The notes: generated by a model not told the origin, from the sequence alone. A stretch of DNA of 64,000 nucleotides from Iodobacter sp025352645 (GCF_033446605.1 NZ_JAWQUO010000010.1:87710-151709); one strand, 5' to 3'; shown: positions 27,291 to 37,234, counted from the first letter of the stretch. A program made the numbers and translations.

Positions 27291-28346
27291 TTACTGGTCG
27301 TAATTATGCATGACATCGTGTGGATTTAAAGGCTGTAAGCCTTGCTGCGACACCTGAATAGCCGGCATCAACAAAAGCAATTCATCACATAAACGAAGCG
27401 TTGTTTGGCTTAATTCTGCACTCAGCCAATAACAAGCGCTGGCGCTTTGATCCGCCTCGGGCAGGCTATTAAGTAGCATTTCAGGGTGCAAAAAACGAAT
27501 CCCGTGCGCCGCCCTAAATAACGCTTTTACCACCGCCTTGCGAAAAACCCCTTTGTCAGGAAGTGGCTCGGCATTTTTGCTGGCAACATCCCCCATTCGA
27601 TCAAACACGCTATAGAGCGTGCGTTGGCCACGCTGTATTGATTCAAAACGCGTGGTGCTTTGCTCGCATTCGCTTGCCGCAGAAGAAATCAAACCGCGCA
27701 TGGCAATTAAACGAGCATTAAACCGCCCAAGTGCCGCTTCCACATCCAACGGCGCTCGCCTAGCAATACGGCTATACATCAGCGCTGATTCACGCAAATT
27801 ATCTGCCAGCAAAAATCGCCAATGATCAAGGGCGCGCTGTGGAAATAAAGAAGCGGCAATAATAGCGATCAAAGAGCCTAAAACAACATCCCCCGTACGC
27901 CAAAGTGATTCAGAAACCGTTCCATCCCCAACCCCAGCCACAATCACCAAGGTAATCCCAACCGTAAGCGCGGTATAACCCGCCTTGCCAATCGCATGAT
28001 AGGCACTTAATAACACCACAAAGCCCATCCAAACATAACAAAGCAGGGGCGATGCGCCATACAGGGCAATCGCCAGCAGCCCTGCAAGCGCACCAACAGC
28101 AGTGCCCACCGTGCGTTGCCGCGTTTTCTGCGCCACTGCGCCTAAGTGCGGCACATTGCCAAGCATCACCACAATGGTTACCAACATCCAGCTTCCATGT
28201 TGAATCGGCAAAGCAAGATTAATGACCAAGCCAAAAGTAAAGGCCAGCGTCACCCGCAGCGCATGAATTAAACGATGGTGCTGATAGAGGAATAAGGGAT
28301 TTTTGGCAGCGCGCCAAGGTGTAGATAAGGCTCGGATTAGTTTCAT
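27291..28346 (-). CDS. FUSC family inner-membrane transporter-like protein
   Basis: About 351 residues from the ATG at 28346 (a TTG six codons upstream is also possible). The N-terminal half has five or six hydrophobic segments (GLVINLALPIQHGSWMLVTIVVMLG, then VGALAGLLAIALYG) and the Q-x-TRQRTVGTAVGA loop of the FUSC / aromatic-acid exporter family. The C-terminal half is soluble and helical. Members such as YccS and AaeB export aromatic or other organic acids. No partner membrane-fusion gene is adjacent, so the role remains open. Confidence 0.82.
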   Translation of the reverse strand: MKLIRALSTPWRAAKNPLFLYQHHRLIHALRVTLAFTFGLVINLALPIQHGSWMLVTIVVMLGNVPHLGAVAQKTRQRTVGTAVGALAGLLAIALYGASPLLCYVWMGFVVLLSAYHAIGKAGYTALTVGITLVIVAGVGDGTVSESLWRTGDVVLGSLIAIIAASLFPQRALDHWRFLLADNLRESALMYSRIARRAPLDVEAALGRFNARLIAMRGLISSAASECEQSTTRFESIQRGQRTLYSVFDRMGDVASKNAEPLPDKGVFRKAVVKALFRAAHGIRFLHPEMLLNSLPEADQSASACYWLSAELSQTTLRLCDELLLLMPAIQVSQQGLQPLNPHDVMHNYDQ

Positions 28347-28558
28347 GGGCAGACTAAAGAGCAAAGCAACAGTTTAAAGGGGGCTAAAGCGCCAGTGAAG
28401 TCACAATCAACAACATCAAGCGCTTTATACGATATTTGCACGTGATCCATAAGGCGAATAGAAAACAGCATAAACCATCAAACGCTAACGACCTTAAACA
28501 TCGCTATTACAAACACACTGGGGATGATGGCGATAAACCATCCCCCTTGAGTACATCC

Positions 28559-29890
28559 TTACTCGCCAGCCACCGTCATCTTGCTCACTAAAATCGAGCC
28601 AACCTTACGGCTAGACCAAGGCGGACTATCATCGCCAATCCCCACGATATCTTTAAAGATGTCACGCAGATTACCCGCAATGGTGATCTCCTCTACCGCG
28701 TATTGAATCACGCCGTTTTCTACCCAAAAGCCTGCCGCACCACGCGAATAATCGCCCGTCACCATATTAGTGCCATGCCCAAGTAATTCGGTAACAAACA
28801 AACCCGTACCAAGCTCAGCTAAGAGCTGCGCAAAGGTATGCGTGGCGGCCACCAATAGATTATGTGATCCACCCGCGTTGCCCGTGGTGCTCATGCCTAG
28901 TTTTCTGGCTGAATAGCTGGATAAAAAATAACCATTTAACACGCCTTGGCTAACCACATCCCGCGCCACGGTGGCTACGCCTTCCGCATCAAAAGCGCCG
29001 CTGCTCATGCCTTTTTTCAAGAAAGGATCTTCTGCGATGCTCACACAAGGCGCAAACACGCTGGTTCCCAAGCTATCGGGCAAAAAGCTAGATTTACGAT
29101 AAAGGCTGCTACCGCTCACGGCTTGTACAAAAGTACCAATCAAGCCAGAGGCTACGGGCGCTTCAAATAGCACCGGATATTCGCCCGTTTTAACGCGGCG
29201 CGCACCTAAGCGGCGCAGGGATCGCTCACCTGCACGCTGGCCTACCGCCACCGCAGAATCTAAATCTAAATAAGCGCGTGCCGAGCTATACCAATAATCA
29301 CGCTGCATGCCAGATTCATCTTCCGCAATCACTGCCGCCGATAAACTATAGCGAGAGCTGCATTCTGCCCCCATAAATCCAAGCGAATTGGCATAAACAA
29401 AGCGGCTAGCGCCTGTCGATACCGATGCGCCTTCTGAGTTACTAATCCGTGCATCCACACTACGTGCAGCGTCTTCGCATTCGGTAGCCAGCTCAATCGC
29501 CCCTTCTACCGATAAATCCCAAGGGTGGTAAAGATCAAAATCAGGAAAGGAGGTCGCCAAGCGATCTGCGTCTGGCAAGCCAGCAAAAGAATCTGCGGCG
29601 GTAAAGCGGGCAATCGCCAAGGCCGCCTTTACGGTGTCTTTAATCGCCGCAGCAGAAAAATCACTACTGCTGGCGTGCCCCTTTTGCTGCCCCAGATACA
29701 CCGTAACGCCAACGCCTTTATCACGGTTGTATTCAATGGTTTCTACTTCGCCAAGGCGCACCGAAATATTTTGGCCATAACCCTCAGACACATCCACATC
29801 GCAGGCCGTTGCACCTTGGATTGCGGCTTGTTCCAGTACTTGGCTGGCTAAATCACAGAGTTCTTGCTGATTAAAACTAAATTCGGACAC
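28559..29890 (-). CDS. pmbA: Metalloprotease PmbA/TldE
   Basis: A 443-residue protein of the TldD/PmbA family. With TldD it forms a heterodimeric protease that matures peptides such as microcin B17 and helps antitoxin turnover. Typical elements are DVSEGYGQNISVRLGEVETIEYNRDKGVGVTVY near the N-terminus, the STTGNAGGSHNLLV block, and YSRGAAGFWVENG near the C-terminus. PmbA lacks the metal-binding HExxxH of TldD, as here. The start is GTG at 29890 with GGGAAA upstream; an ATG seven bases before is out of frame. It is divergent from darP, as in many proteobacteria. Confidence 0.94.
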   Translation of the reverse strand: MSEFSFNQQELCDLASQVLEQAAIQGATACDVDVSEGYGQNISVRLGEVETIEYNRDKGVGVTVYLGQQKGHASSSDFSAAAIKDTVKAALAIARFTAADSFAGLPDADRLATSFPDFDLYHPWDLSVEGAIELATECEDAARSVDARISNSEGASVSTGASRFVYANSLGFMGAECSSRYSLSAAVIAEDESGMQRDYWYSSARAYLDLDSAVAVGQRAGERSLRRLGARRVKTGEYPVLFEAPVASGLIGTFVQAVSGSSLYRKSSFLPDSLGTSVFAPCVSIAEDPFLKKGMSSGAFDAEGVATVARDVVSQGVLNGYFLSSYSARKLGMSTTGNAGGSHNLLVAATHTFAQLLAELGTGLFVTELLGHGTNMVTGDYSRGAAGFWVENGVIQYAVEEITIAGNLRDIFKDIVGIGDDSPPWSSRKVGSILVSKMTVAGE

Positions 29891-30152
29891 TGGTCATTTC
29901 CCGTTTTAAGAGATCGAAGTCAAAGGCTTAATATCCACAAAAAAACAAAAATCACGAAACACGCCACGTAGCAGCGCCTCAACTTTTACGCCTTATGTTT
30001 TTTATGGGCCCAAATAATTTTGCGGTATCGGCCCCTTTTAAGGGTGCAAATATGCATTTTTACCTTATTCGTGTGCGCTTGATTGCAAACTGATCGCAAA
30101 GCAAGGCGCAGTCTTTGGTATCATACCGGTTTTGCACGCAAGTAACCCTATC

Positions 30153-30722
30153 ATGGCAAGACCAAAGCACGACCTCCCAGACGACGATATTGAGTACGTC
30201 AGTAAAACAGAAATGAAGACCGAGATGACTGCGCTGCAAAAACTCGGCGAAAAACTCGTTCCGCTCGATAAAAAGCAGCTGGCCACACTAAAGCTGCCCG
30301 AACGCCTATTTGACGCCATCTTGGCGGCAAAAAAAATCACGGCCAATGGTGCAACGGCAAGGCAAAAGCAATTTATTGGCAAATTAATGCGTGATGTTGA
30401 TCCTGAACCGATCAACGAGCTGCTGAATAAATTAGCCGGTCTTTCTGATCGCCACAGCGCATGGTTGCATCGCTTAGAGCGTTTACGCAGCAGCATGCTG
30501 ACTGATCCTAAGGTCGTTGAGAACTTCGTCACCGAACATCCAGACGTCGAGATTCAACAACTGCGCCAGTTAGTCCGCAATGCTTTAAAAGAGCGTGAGC
30601 TACAAAAACCTGCCAAAGCGTTCCGTGAATTATTTAAGCTGATTAAACAATATATTCCAGAGCCAGCTCTGCCCGGCCTAGAAACCAGCTCAGATGATGA
30701 TGAAATGGAAGAAGCAGAATAA
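30153..30722 (+). CDS. darP: Ribosome-associated protein DarP (YjgA, DUF615)
   Basis: A 189-residue highly charged protein of the YjgA family, which binds pre-50S ribosomal subunits and helps late assembly. The family features are an acidic start (PDDDIEYVSKTEMK), a KKQLATLKLP segment, a central RQKQFIGKLMRDVD motif and an acidic C-terminus. The ATG at 30153 gives the usual MARPKHD start; an upstream TTG is ignored. No clear Shine-Dalgarno is seen. The next gene begins at the base after its stop codon. Confidence 0.92.
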   Translation: MARPKHDLPDDDIEYVSKTEMKTEMTALQKLGEKLVPLDKKQLATLKLPERLFDAILAAKKITANGATARQKQFIGKLMRDVDPEPINELLNKLAGLSDRHSAWLHRLERLRSSMLTDPKVVENFVTEHPDVEIQQLRQLVRNALKERELQKPAKAFRELFKLIKQYIPEPALPGLETSSDDDEMEEAE

Positions 30723-31373
30723 ATGAATTGGCAAATCGAATGCACTGCAATGCTGTTCGATATGGACGGCACCTTAGTTGACTCCACCCCTTGTATTGAA
30801 GGGCTATGGCGACGATGGGCCGTTCGCCAACATTTAGACCCTGATTATGTCATGCAGCATGTGCACGGACGCCGTGGCATAGAAACCATCGCCCTTGTTG
30901 CGCCCCATCTTGATGCCGCTGCAGAAGTTGCGCTATTGCTAGCAGAAGAAGCCCGCACTTTAGATGGCACGGTTGCGATTACTGGCGCGGCAGCGTTTTT
31001 AGCCCTGCTCCACCCAGAGCAGTGGGCCGTTGTGACCTCTGCACCCCGCTCTATCGCCTTGGCCAAGCTCGCTTACGCCGGCCTACCTACACCGCTACAT
31101 ATTATTTCTGCTGATGACGTTAGCCAGGGCAAGCCGCACCCCGAAGCTTTTTTAAAAGGGGCGGCGCTTTTTAATTTAGCCCCTCAGCAATGCGTGGCTT
31201 TTGAAGACGCATTAAGCGGCGTGCAATCAGCACAGGCCGCAGGCATCCCCGTAATTGCGCTCACCTCATCGCATTCCAAAGCGCAGCTCAGTCATGCAGA
31301 GCAAGTCATTGATAATTACCACGCGCTCACGCTGCAAATCGGCGCAAAAATGGTGATATCCGCCACTCAGTAA
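30723..31373 (+). CDS. HAD phosphatase (sugar-phosphate/glycerol-phosphatase type)
   Basis: A 216-residue HAD-superfamily enzyme. Motif I DMDGTLVDS starts at Asp13, motif II is VTSAPRS, Lys in GKPHPEAF is motif III, and FEDALSGVQSA is motif IV. This resembles the YfbT/Gpp-type phosphatases that act on small sugar or glycerol phosphates. It directly abuts darP (no intergenic bases) and precedes mogA by 20 bases, so all three are likely on one transcript. Exact substrate is not readable. Confidence 0.88.
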   Translation: MNWQIECTAMLFDMDGTLVDSTPCIEGLWRRWAVRQHLDPDYVMQHVHGRRGIETIALVAPHLDAAAEVALLLAEEARTLDGTVAITGAAAFLALLHPEQWAVVTSAPRSIALAKLAYAGLPTPLHIISADDVSQGKPHPEAFLKGAALFNLAPQQCVAFEDALSGVQSAQAAGIPVIALTSSHSKAQLSHAEQVIDNYHALTLQIGAKMVISATQ

Positions 31374-31393
31374 TCCCCTCTAGGTTACCCTTC

Positions 31394-31975
31394 ATGAATA
31401 CCTTAAAAATTGGCCTTGTCTCCACCTCAGATCGCGCATCCAGCGGTGTCTATCAAGACCTAGGCATTCCTGCACTTACAGAGTGGCTCGGCTCTGCTCT
31501 TAGCAGCCCTTACACCTTGAGCAGCCGCTTGATTAGCGACGATCAAGCCAGCATTGAGATCGCGCTTAAAGAGCTGGTGGATATTGAGGGCTGCCATTTA
31601 GTCCTGACAACCGGTGGCACTGGCCCCGCGCTGCGCGATGTAACTCCTGACGCCACGCTAGCCATTGCCGATCGCATCATGCCAGGCTTTGGCGAGCAGA
31701 TGCGTCAGGTTAGTTTGCATTACGTGCCAACCGCTATTCTTAGCCGCCAAGTTGGCGTAATTCGTCAGCAATGCCTGATTTTGAACTTACCTGGCCAACC
31801 AAAATCCATTAAAGAAACACTGGAAGGCGTAAAAGATGCCGCAGGCAAGGTCATCATCAACGGCGTTTTTGCCGCCGTGCCTTACTGCGTTCAGCTATTG
31901 GAAGGCCCATATATTGAAACCCACCCTGAGGTGGTAGCCAGCTTTCGCCCAAAATCGGCGCTAAAGCCTGCTTAA
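31394..31975 (+). CDS. mogA: Molybdopterin adenylyltransferase
   Basis: A 193-residue MogA-type protein that adenylates molybdopterin before molybdenum insertion. It has the start KIGLVSTSDRASSGVYQD, the nucleotide-binding TTGGTGPALRDVTPDAT block at about residues 75-91, and the late LNLPGQPKSIKETL motif. Length and motifs match MogA rather than MoaB. It follows the HAD gene by 20 bases. No other molybdenum cofactor gene is in the window. Confidence 0.93.
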   Translation: MNTLKIGLVSTSDRASSGVYQDLGIPALTEWLGSALSSPYTLSSRLISDDQASIEIALKELVDIEGCHLVLTTGGTGPALRDVTPDATLAIADRIMPGFGEQMRQVSLHYVPTAILSRQVGVIRQQCLILNLPGQPKSIKETLEGVKDAAGKVIINGVFAAVPYCVQLLEGPYIETHPEVVASFRPKSALKPA

Positions 31976-32003
31976 TACGCAACAAACATGGTGGGCTTCA
32001 GCC

Positions 32004-32019
32004 CAATCCTATCAACTTA
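32004..32019. repeat. Solo outer arm of repeat family B
   Basis: CAATCCTATCAACTTA, identical to the left outer arm of copy 2 at 4150, lies alone in the 103-base gap after mogA, next to a small GGGCTTCAGCCC hairpin. Confidence 0.6.
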
Positions 32020-32078
32020 AGCGAGCCAGCAGAAAGGTGCTGCGGATATGCACAGCCCCAATCAACAAGGACTAACAA

Positions 32079-32741
32079 ATGAGCACACTACCTTGCGTAG
32101 AAATTGAAACCACCAACCAGCCCAGCGCCAGCGTAATTTGGCTGCATGGCCTTGGCGCAGACGGCAATGATTTTGCGGGGATTGTTCCTGATCTACAGCT
32201 GCCGGCAGATTTAGGCGTTCGTTTTATTTTCCCACACGCGCCTAGCATGCCCATTAGCTGCAATAACGGCTATGTAATGCCCGCTTGGTACGATATTTTA
32301 CATTTTGATCAAATCAGCCGTCAGGCCGATGTGGCGGGGGTTAAGGCATCAGTTGAAATGATCCGTGCGCTAATTAGCCGTGAAAACCAACGCGGCATCG
32401 CCAGTGAGCGGATTATTCTGGCAGGGTTTTCGCAAGGTGGTGCCATTGCTTACACTGCTGGCGTACTCCACCCTGAAAAACTCGCGGGGATTGTGGCGCT
32501 ATCGACGTATTTGCCCGCACCTGAGCTACTTCAAACGGGCCTTGCCAACCAAGCCACCCCAATTTTTGCCGCGCATGGCAGCGCAGATCCTGTGGTAGGC
32601 GTGCAACTGGGTGAGGCCGCCAGAGATCAGCTACAAGCACTTGGCTTTAGCATTAGCTGGCAAACATGGCCGATGCAACATTCGGTATGCATGCCAGAAA
32701 TCCAAGCAATTGGGCAATTTATCACGCAGTGCCTGCGCTAA
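32079..32741 (+). CDS. Carboxylesterase / phospholipase family alpha/beta hydrolase
   Basis: A 220-residue cytosolic esterase of the carboxylesterase II / acyl-protein-thioesterase family. It has LHGLGADGNDF at residues 22-32, FPHAPSMPIS, the nucleophile elbow AGFSQGG with Ser118, and a catalytic Asp in GSADPVVGV and His in WPMQHSVCMPE. This arrangement is typical of EstB-like esterases. It stands alone, with an AAGGA ribosome site. Confidence 0.9.
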   Translation: MSTLPCVEIETTNQPSASVIWLHGLGADGNDFAGIVPDLQLPADLGVRFIFPHAPSMPISCNNGYVMPAWYDILHFDQISRQADVAGVKASVEMIRALISRENQRGIASERIILAGFSQGGAIAYTAGVLHPEKLAGIVALSTYLPAPELLQTGLANQATPIFAAHGSADPVVGVQLGEAARDQLQALGFSISWQTWPMQHSVCMPEIQAIGQFITQCLR

Positions 32742-32761
32742 AAGCTAAATGACGCGGCTAT

Positions 32762-33667
32762 TTACCTAGCCGCCGCGCGAATGGCTTTCATCTTGATCGG
32801 CGAATCGCTCATCACATGATCCACGCCTAGTTTCTCTGCTGCTTGATAGGCAGCAGAGGAATCCACACCAAACACGATGATTTTTACCTCTGGATTGGTC
32901 TTAAAGCAGCTCACCGCAGCGGGTGTCCACCAACGCGCTTTCACTTCTGAACGCCCCTCGCCCAGAGTAAATTTCTCAACCACCGTTACCGTGCGCTCCA
33001 GCTCCATGCCTACCCATGCCCCTGCTGCAGGCGGTGTTTCGCAGCTACCGCTTAATGCCACGCTACTGAGGCGCTGCCGAGTTGCATCTCTGGATTCAAA
33101 CACCCTCGCCTCGCGATAATCCGCCAGCAAAGTTAAGATTTCTTTTTCTGTTGAGTAAATTCTGACTCGATCCCACGCTTTTTCTTCATCCAGCACCTTG
33201 GCTACGCTCGCCACCAAGGGCGCGGCGGGCAGTTGCTTCATATCCAGTAAAATCGGCACGGACTTAGGAATCACTTGTAAGGCCGCTTGCAGTGTGGGGA
33301 TACGCACTGGCTGCTCGCGATAGGGAAATACTTTATTCTCGGCGGCATCTAGGCGGCTAAATGTATGGCCAGCGTTTAACTCTGCCAATTGCAAAAAGCT
33401 AAAGCTATTCAAAGCGCCTTTGCCCTCTGTTAAAGCAGAAACATCCGCAGGCCGATACAATACAGGCACGCCATCACTCGTCATTTGCACGGTAATCCAC
33501 AGCATATCAGCACCATTGGCCAGCGCGCTTTGCACGGCCAGTAGCGTATTTTCTGGCGCATCCCCCGTCCCAGCACGATGAGCCACCAAAAGTGGCGCAG
33601 CATGACTCGCTGCCATCGTCATCACGCACAGCGCCACTAGCAGTTTATTTCCTAATCCAGAATGCAT
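32762..33667 (-). CDS. Exported GDPD-like protein lacking canonical metal ligands
   Basis: A 301-residue protein with a Sec signal peptide (residues 1-24) and the glycerophosphodiester phosphodiesterase fold. VAHRAGTGDAPENT (His30, Arg31, Glu39) matches the first GDPD motif. However, the following motif, usually E-x-D after GAD, reads MLWITVQ (Trp57, Thr59), and the His of the VxHD motif is Tyr71. Two metal ligands and a catalytic histidine therefore appear missing. Later segments (ILLDMKQL, VIVFGVDS-like, GVDHVMSDSPIKM) still fit. It may be a non-catalytic binding protein or use altered chemistry. Confidence 0.8.
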   Translation of the reverse strand: MHSGLGNKLLVALCVMTMAASHAAPLLVAHRAGTGDAPENTLLAVQSALANGADMLWITVQMTSDGVPVLYRPADVSALTEGKGALNSFSFLQLAELNAGHTFSRLDAAENKVFPYREQPVRIPTLQAALQVIPKSVPILLDMKQLPAAPLVASVAKVLDEEKAWDRVRIYSTEKEILTLLADYREARVFESRDATRQRLSSVALSGSCETPPAAGAWVGMELERTVTVVEKFTLGEGRSEVKARWWTPAAVSCFKTNPEVKIIVFGVDSSAAYQAAEKLGVDHVMSDSPIKMKAIRAAAR

Positions 33668-33897
33668 GACGATTCCTCAGCACAAATCAATCAGCGTAAA
33701 ACAAGCAAATGACAAAAGAATGAAAACTAGTAAGCACCCTAAAAATCAGTAAAATAAGCACATTAAAATAATATTTAAGAAGTCTTTGTTATTAAAAGAC
33801 AAAAAGTGATTATTTTATTTGGCATACGGCCCTATCTAAGGCATTATCCGCCACCTTGCCACACACGCTCGTGGCACTCGCCTAGGCATACAAACTA

Positions 33898-34641
33898 ATG
33901 ACAATTGGAATTATCGGCGCAATGGAGCCGGAAGTGGCTCACCTGATTGAGACCCTCGAAAACAGCAGCAAAGAAACCGTGGCTGGCATCGATTTTTATA
34001 GCGGCACCCTTGCTAATCAACATGTGGTTGTTACCCGTTCTGGCATTGGCAAAGTGGCAGCCAGCATCGCCACCACCTTATTGATTGCCAAATATCAGCC
34101 TAGTGCCGTGATCAACACCGGCTCAGCCGGCGGTTTTGTCGATCACTTAGACATTGGCGACATTGTGATTTCTTCTGAAGTGCGCCACCACGATGTAGAC
34201 GTTACCGCTTTTGGCTATGAGATTGGTCAAATGGCACAACAACCCGCCGCCTTTACACCCGATGCAAGCTTGGTTGCCGCAGCACACCGCGCCGTTGCCA
34301 GCCTTGGTCAGGTTAAGGCCATTGATGGGCTTATCTGCACCGGCGACAGCTTTATCTGCGACAGCACCCGCACCGCGCAAATGCTTAAAAACTTCCCAAC
34401 CATGGCCGCTTGCGAAATGGAAGCCGCCGCGATTGCCCAAGTTTGTCATCAACACGCACTGCCTTTTGTGATTATTCGCTCGCTATCCGATAACGCGAAC
34501 AATGATTCACCCGTCGACTTTGACCAATATCTGATTAAAGCCGGTTATCACTCGGCCTTAATGGTGATTGCCTTACTGAATGAGCTGGATAACAGCCATC
34601 AGCGGCAAAAACCCCAAGACACGGCCATCGCCCAGCACTAA
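33898..34641 (+). CDS. mtnN: 5'-methylthioadenosine / S-adenosylhomocysteine nucleosidase
   Basis: A 247-residue nucleosidase that cleaves MTA and SAH, recycling methionine and the by-product of SAM-dependent methylation. GAMEPEV at residues 7-13 carries the acid glutamate, NTGSAGG is the purine/ribose loop, EMEAAAIAQ binds ribose, and the catalytic Asp is in SLSDNAN. Length is slightly above the usual 230 because of a polar tail. It is monocistronic, followed by a strong hairpin seven bases after the stop. Confidence 0.94.
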   Translation: MTIGIIGAMEPEVAHLIETLENSSKETVAGIDFYSGTLANQHVVVTRSGIGKVAASIATTLLIAKYQPSAVINTGSAGGFVDHLDIGDIVISSEVRHHDVDVTAFGYEIGQMAQQPAAFTPDASLVAAAHRAVASLGQVKAIDGLICTGDSFICDSTRTAQMLKNFPTMAACEMEAAAIAQVCHQHALPFVIIRSLSDNANNDSPVDFDQYLIKAGYHSALMVIALLNELDNSHQRQKPQDTAIAQH

Positions 34642-34647
34642 GCATAC

Positions 34648-34681
34648 TGATGGTCTATTTTCTTTTGAAAATGGACCATCA
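34648..34681 (+). terminator. Long hairpin after mtnN
   Basis: A 15-bp stem with one wobble pair (34648-34662 with 34667-34681) and a TTTT loop. No T run follows, so it may be an mRNA-stabilising or weak terminator hairpin. Confidence 0.5.
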
Positions 34682-34844
34682 TATCCATGCCTCCCATCCA
34701 ATAAACTAATAACATTCTTAATGCCAAATACTTGCAGTAAAAACAATGCAATTGGCATTAACAACCATTCTCTAAAATGTTGCGCAATATCACTTTGCTA
34801 AATTACCCCACTGATATGATTATTTTTTGTGGAGGTAATATCTG

Positions 34845-36263
34845 ATGCAAAAGTTTAGAATTGAACACGATTTATTAGGCGAAAAAGCAGTCCCATTTAA
34901 TGCCTACTATGGAATCCACACCCAACGCGCCATAGAAAACTTTCAAATATCGCAAAGTAAAATTAGCGACAATCCAATTATGGTTAAAGCACTCGCAAAA
35001 ACAAAAAAAGCCTGTGCCTTAGCCAATGGCGAAATCGGCAGTATTGAGCCAACAATAGCCAAAGCTATTGTGCATGCCTGCGATGAGATCATTTCAAATA
35101 ACCGCTGCTTAGATCAATTCCCAAGCGATGTATTTCAAGGCGGTGCGGGCACTTCGGTCAATATGAATGCCAATGAAGTAATTGCCAATTTAGCGCTAGA
35201 ATTATTGGGCCACCCTAAAGGTGAATACCAAACCATTCACCCTAATGATCACGTTAACAAATGCCAATCAACGAATGATGCCTACCCAACCGCGTTTAGA
35301 GTGGCACTATACGAACACCTATTGATTTTAATGCAGCATATGGAAAACCTTTCTAGCGCATTTATGCATAAATCAGTTGAATTTAAATCTGTGCTAAAAA
35401 TGGGCCGTACCCAGCTACAAGATGCCGTACCTATGTCGCTAGGACAAGAGTTTCACGCATTTTCCACCTTAATCAACGAAGATGTTCGCTTAATTGGGCA
35501 AATCAAAAACTTACTACTTGAAGTTAACTTGGGTGCCACCGCTATTGGCACGGGGATCAACGCACCACATCACTTTGGCCCGCTCGCCGTTGAAAAACTA
35601 TGTGAAGTCACCGGCCATGCTTTTAAGTCCTCCGAAGATTTAATTGAAGCCACTTCGGATTGTGGCGCCTATGTTATGGTTTCTAGCGTACTTAAACGCA
35701 CGGCCACCAAGCTCTCCATGATTTGCAATGACTTGCGGCTATTGTCTTCTGGCCCACGTGCGGGCCTTAAAGAAATTAACTTACCTGAATTACAGGCAGG
35801 CTCCAGCATTATGCCCGCCAAGGTAAATCCTGTGATGCCTGAAGTGGTCAATCAAGTTTGCTTTAAAGTGATTGGCAATGATTTAACCATTACTATGGCG
35901 GCAGAAGCAGGACAATTGCAGCTTAATGTAATGGAGCCTGTGATTGCCTCATCACTATTTGAATCCATCCATTTATTACAAAATGCCATGCTCGGATTAA
36001 AAGAGAAATGCATTGATGGCATTACCGCCAATATAGAAACATGCCGCAAAAATGTACTTAATAGCATTGGCATTGTCACCTTTCTTGACCCTATTTTAGG
36101 CCATGAAAAATGCGATGAAATTGGCAAAATATGTGCGCAAACAGGGCAAACAGTGATGCAGGTTTGCTTGGAGAAAAAACTACTTAACCAAGCGCAACTC
36201 AATGATATTTTCTCAAATGAGAATTTACTTAATCCGCAATACCTAGGTAAATGCTATTTATAA
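34845..36263 (+). CDS. aspA: Aspartate ammonia-lyase
   Basis: A 472-residue member of the fumarase/aspartase superfamily, which deaminates L-aspartate to fumarate and ammonia. FRIEHDLLGEKAVPFNAYYGIHTQRA at the N-terminus is AspA-type. The flexible catalytic loop GSSIMPAKVNPVMPE, with the active-site serine, is at about residues 317-331. Length and motifs separate it from fumarase C. A GGAGG ribosome site precedes the ATG. It is monocistronic. Confidence 0.95.
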   Translation: MQKFRIEHDLLGEKAVPFNAYYGIHTQRAIENFQISQSKISDNPIMVKALAKTKKACALANGEIGSIEPTIAKAIVHACDEIISNNRCLDQFPSDVFQGGAGTSVNMNANEVIANLALELLGHPKGEYQTIHPNDHVNKCQSTNDAYPTAFRVALYEHLLILMQHMENLSSAFMHKSVEFKSVLKMGRTQLQDAVPMSLGQEFHAFSTLINEDVRLIGQIKNLLLEVNLGATAIGTGINAPHHFGPLAVEKLCEVTGHAFKSSEDLIEATSDCGAYVMVSSVLKRTATKLSMICNDLRLLSSGPRAGLKEINLPELQAGSSIMPAKVNPVMPEVVNQVCFKVIGNDLTITMAAEAGQLQLNVMEPVIASSLFESIHLLQNAMLGLKEKCIDGITANIETCRKNVLNSIGIVTFLDPILGHEKCDEIGKICAQTGQTVMQVCLEKKLLNQAQLNDIFSNENLLNPQYLGKCYL

Positions 36264-36429
36264 GCAGCTACGCATCACTTAGTAAAATGGATATAGCTTG
36301 TTGATGCTAAGCAGAACAACGCTCAACAATACCATTAAGAATATTGAGCTTTGCATGCTCAGCACCAAGCTACGGTTTCTCTACCTATTCAAAAAAAGTC
36401 ATGCCACACAGCCCAGATAAATAGCCCAT

Positions 36430-36459
36430 ATAGCGCGAGCCATAGCCCGCGCTATTTTT
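36430..36459 (+). terminator. Candidate terminator
   Basis: ATAGCGCG (36430-36437) pairs with CGCGCTAT (36448-36455), followed by TTTT. It is about 170 bases past the aspA stop codon. Confidence 0.5.
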
Positions 36460-37234
36460 AATGCCAAAATCATCACGTCTTTTAAAGCCCACCAACACGG
36501 CTCAGCTGATTGCCAGCCTTTTTTGTAGGCGCAACCCTAGCTTAATAAATTTCCCATTAATACATTCAAATAGCCCCTTTGGCTCATTTTTTGTCGGTTG
36601 TTTGAAAGCATCAACACTAAGAGATATAAGCCATAAAGCCGCAGCAAATAGCTGTCCCTACCGTATATTGGCTTACATGCGATATATGATTTTGTTTGCG
36701 TGAGAGGCCTAATTAGGAAAAATTTAACAATAGAAAATTATATTTTTATTATTAACTGCGCAATCGGCCTTGTGCCCCTAGCAGCACTGGCTCGCGGCGA
36801 GCCAGAAGCCATCACGCCGCTTCATCCTAAGTATGATTTAACTCACAATTATTTTATTTTAGCGCATACCACTTCTTTTTTAAGAAACAAACAATCGTTT
36901 TATTCATACGGATATCTAGCATCAAACTAAGCGGACATTTATCGAAAAAGGCAACCAAACATCAAATAAATAACACATGCCACACTCTAGCAAAAACAAA
37001 GAAATCAAGCACAGAAAGAATATAAGGCATACCACGTGAATTTTTACACGCGCAAGTAAATAAAACTGAGCTGGCATTTAGGGGGAAAATACAACTTGAT
37101 GCTAAGCAATATTAGTTTAGCAGTAAAACATTAAGCACTTATAGAGATGTAAAAATTAATAAACATTAGCAGAAAGATACCCAATATTAAGCAATTCTAA
37201 TAAATTGTAATCCTTGCGTTATTTATAAATGTCA

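Noticed and set aside
36461..36930. Two short plus-strand frames in the gap after aspA
   Set aside because: No ribosome site, unusual amino-acid composition and no recognised motif; the region is AT-rich and carries hairpins.
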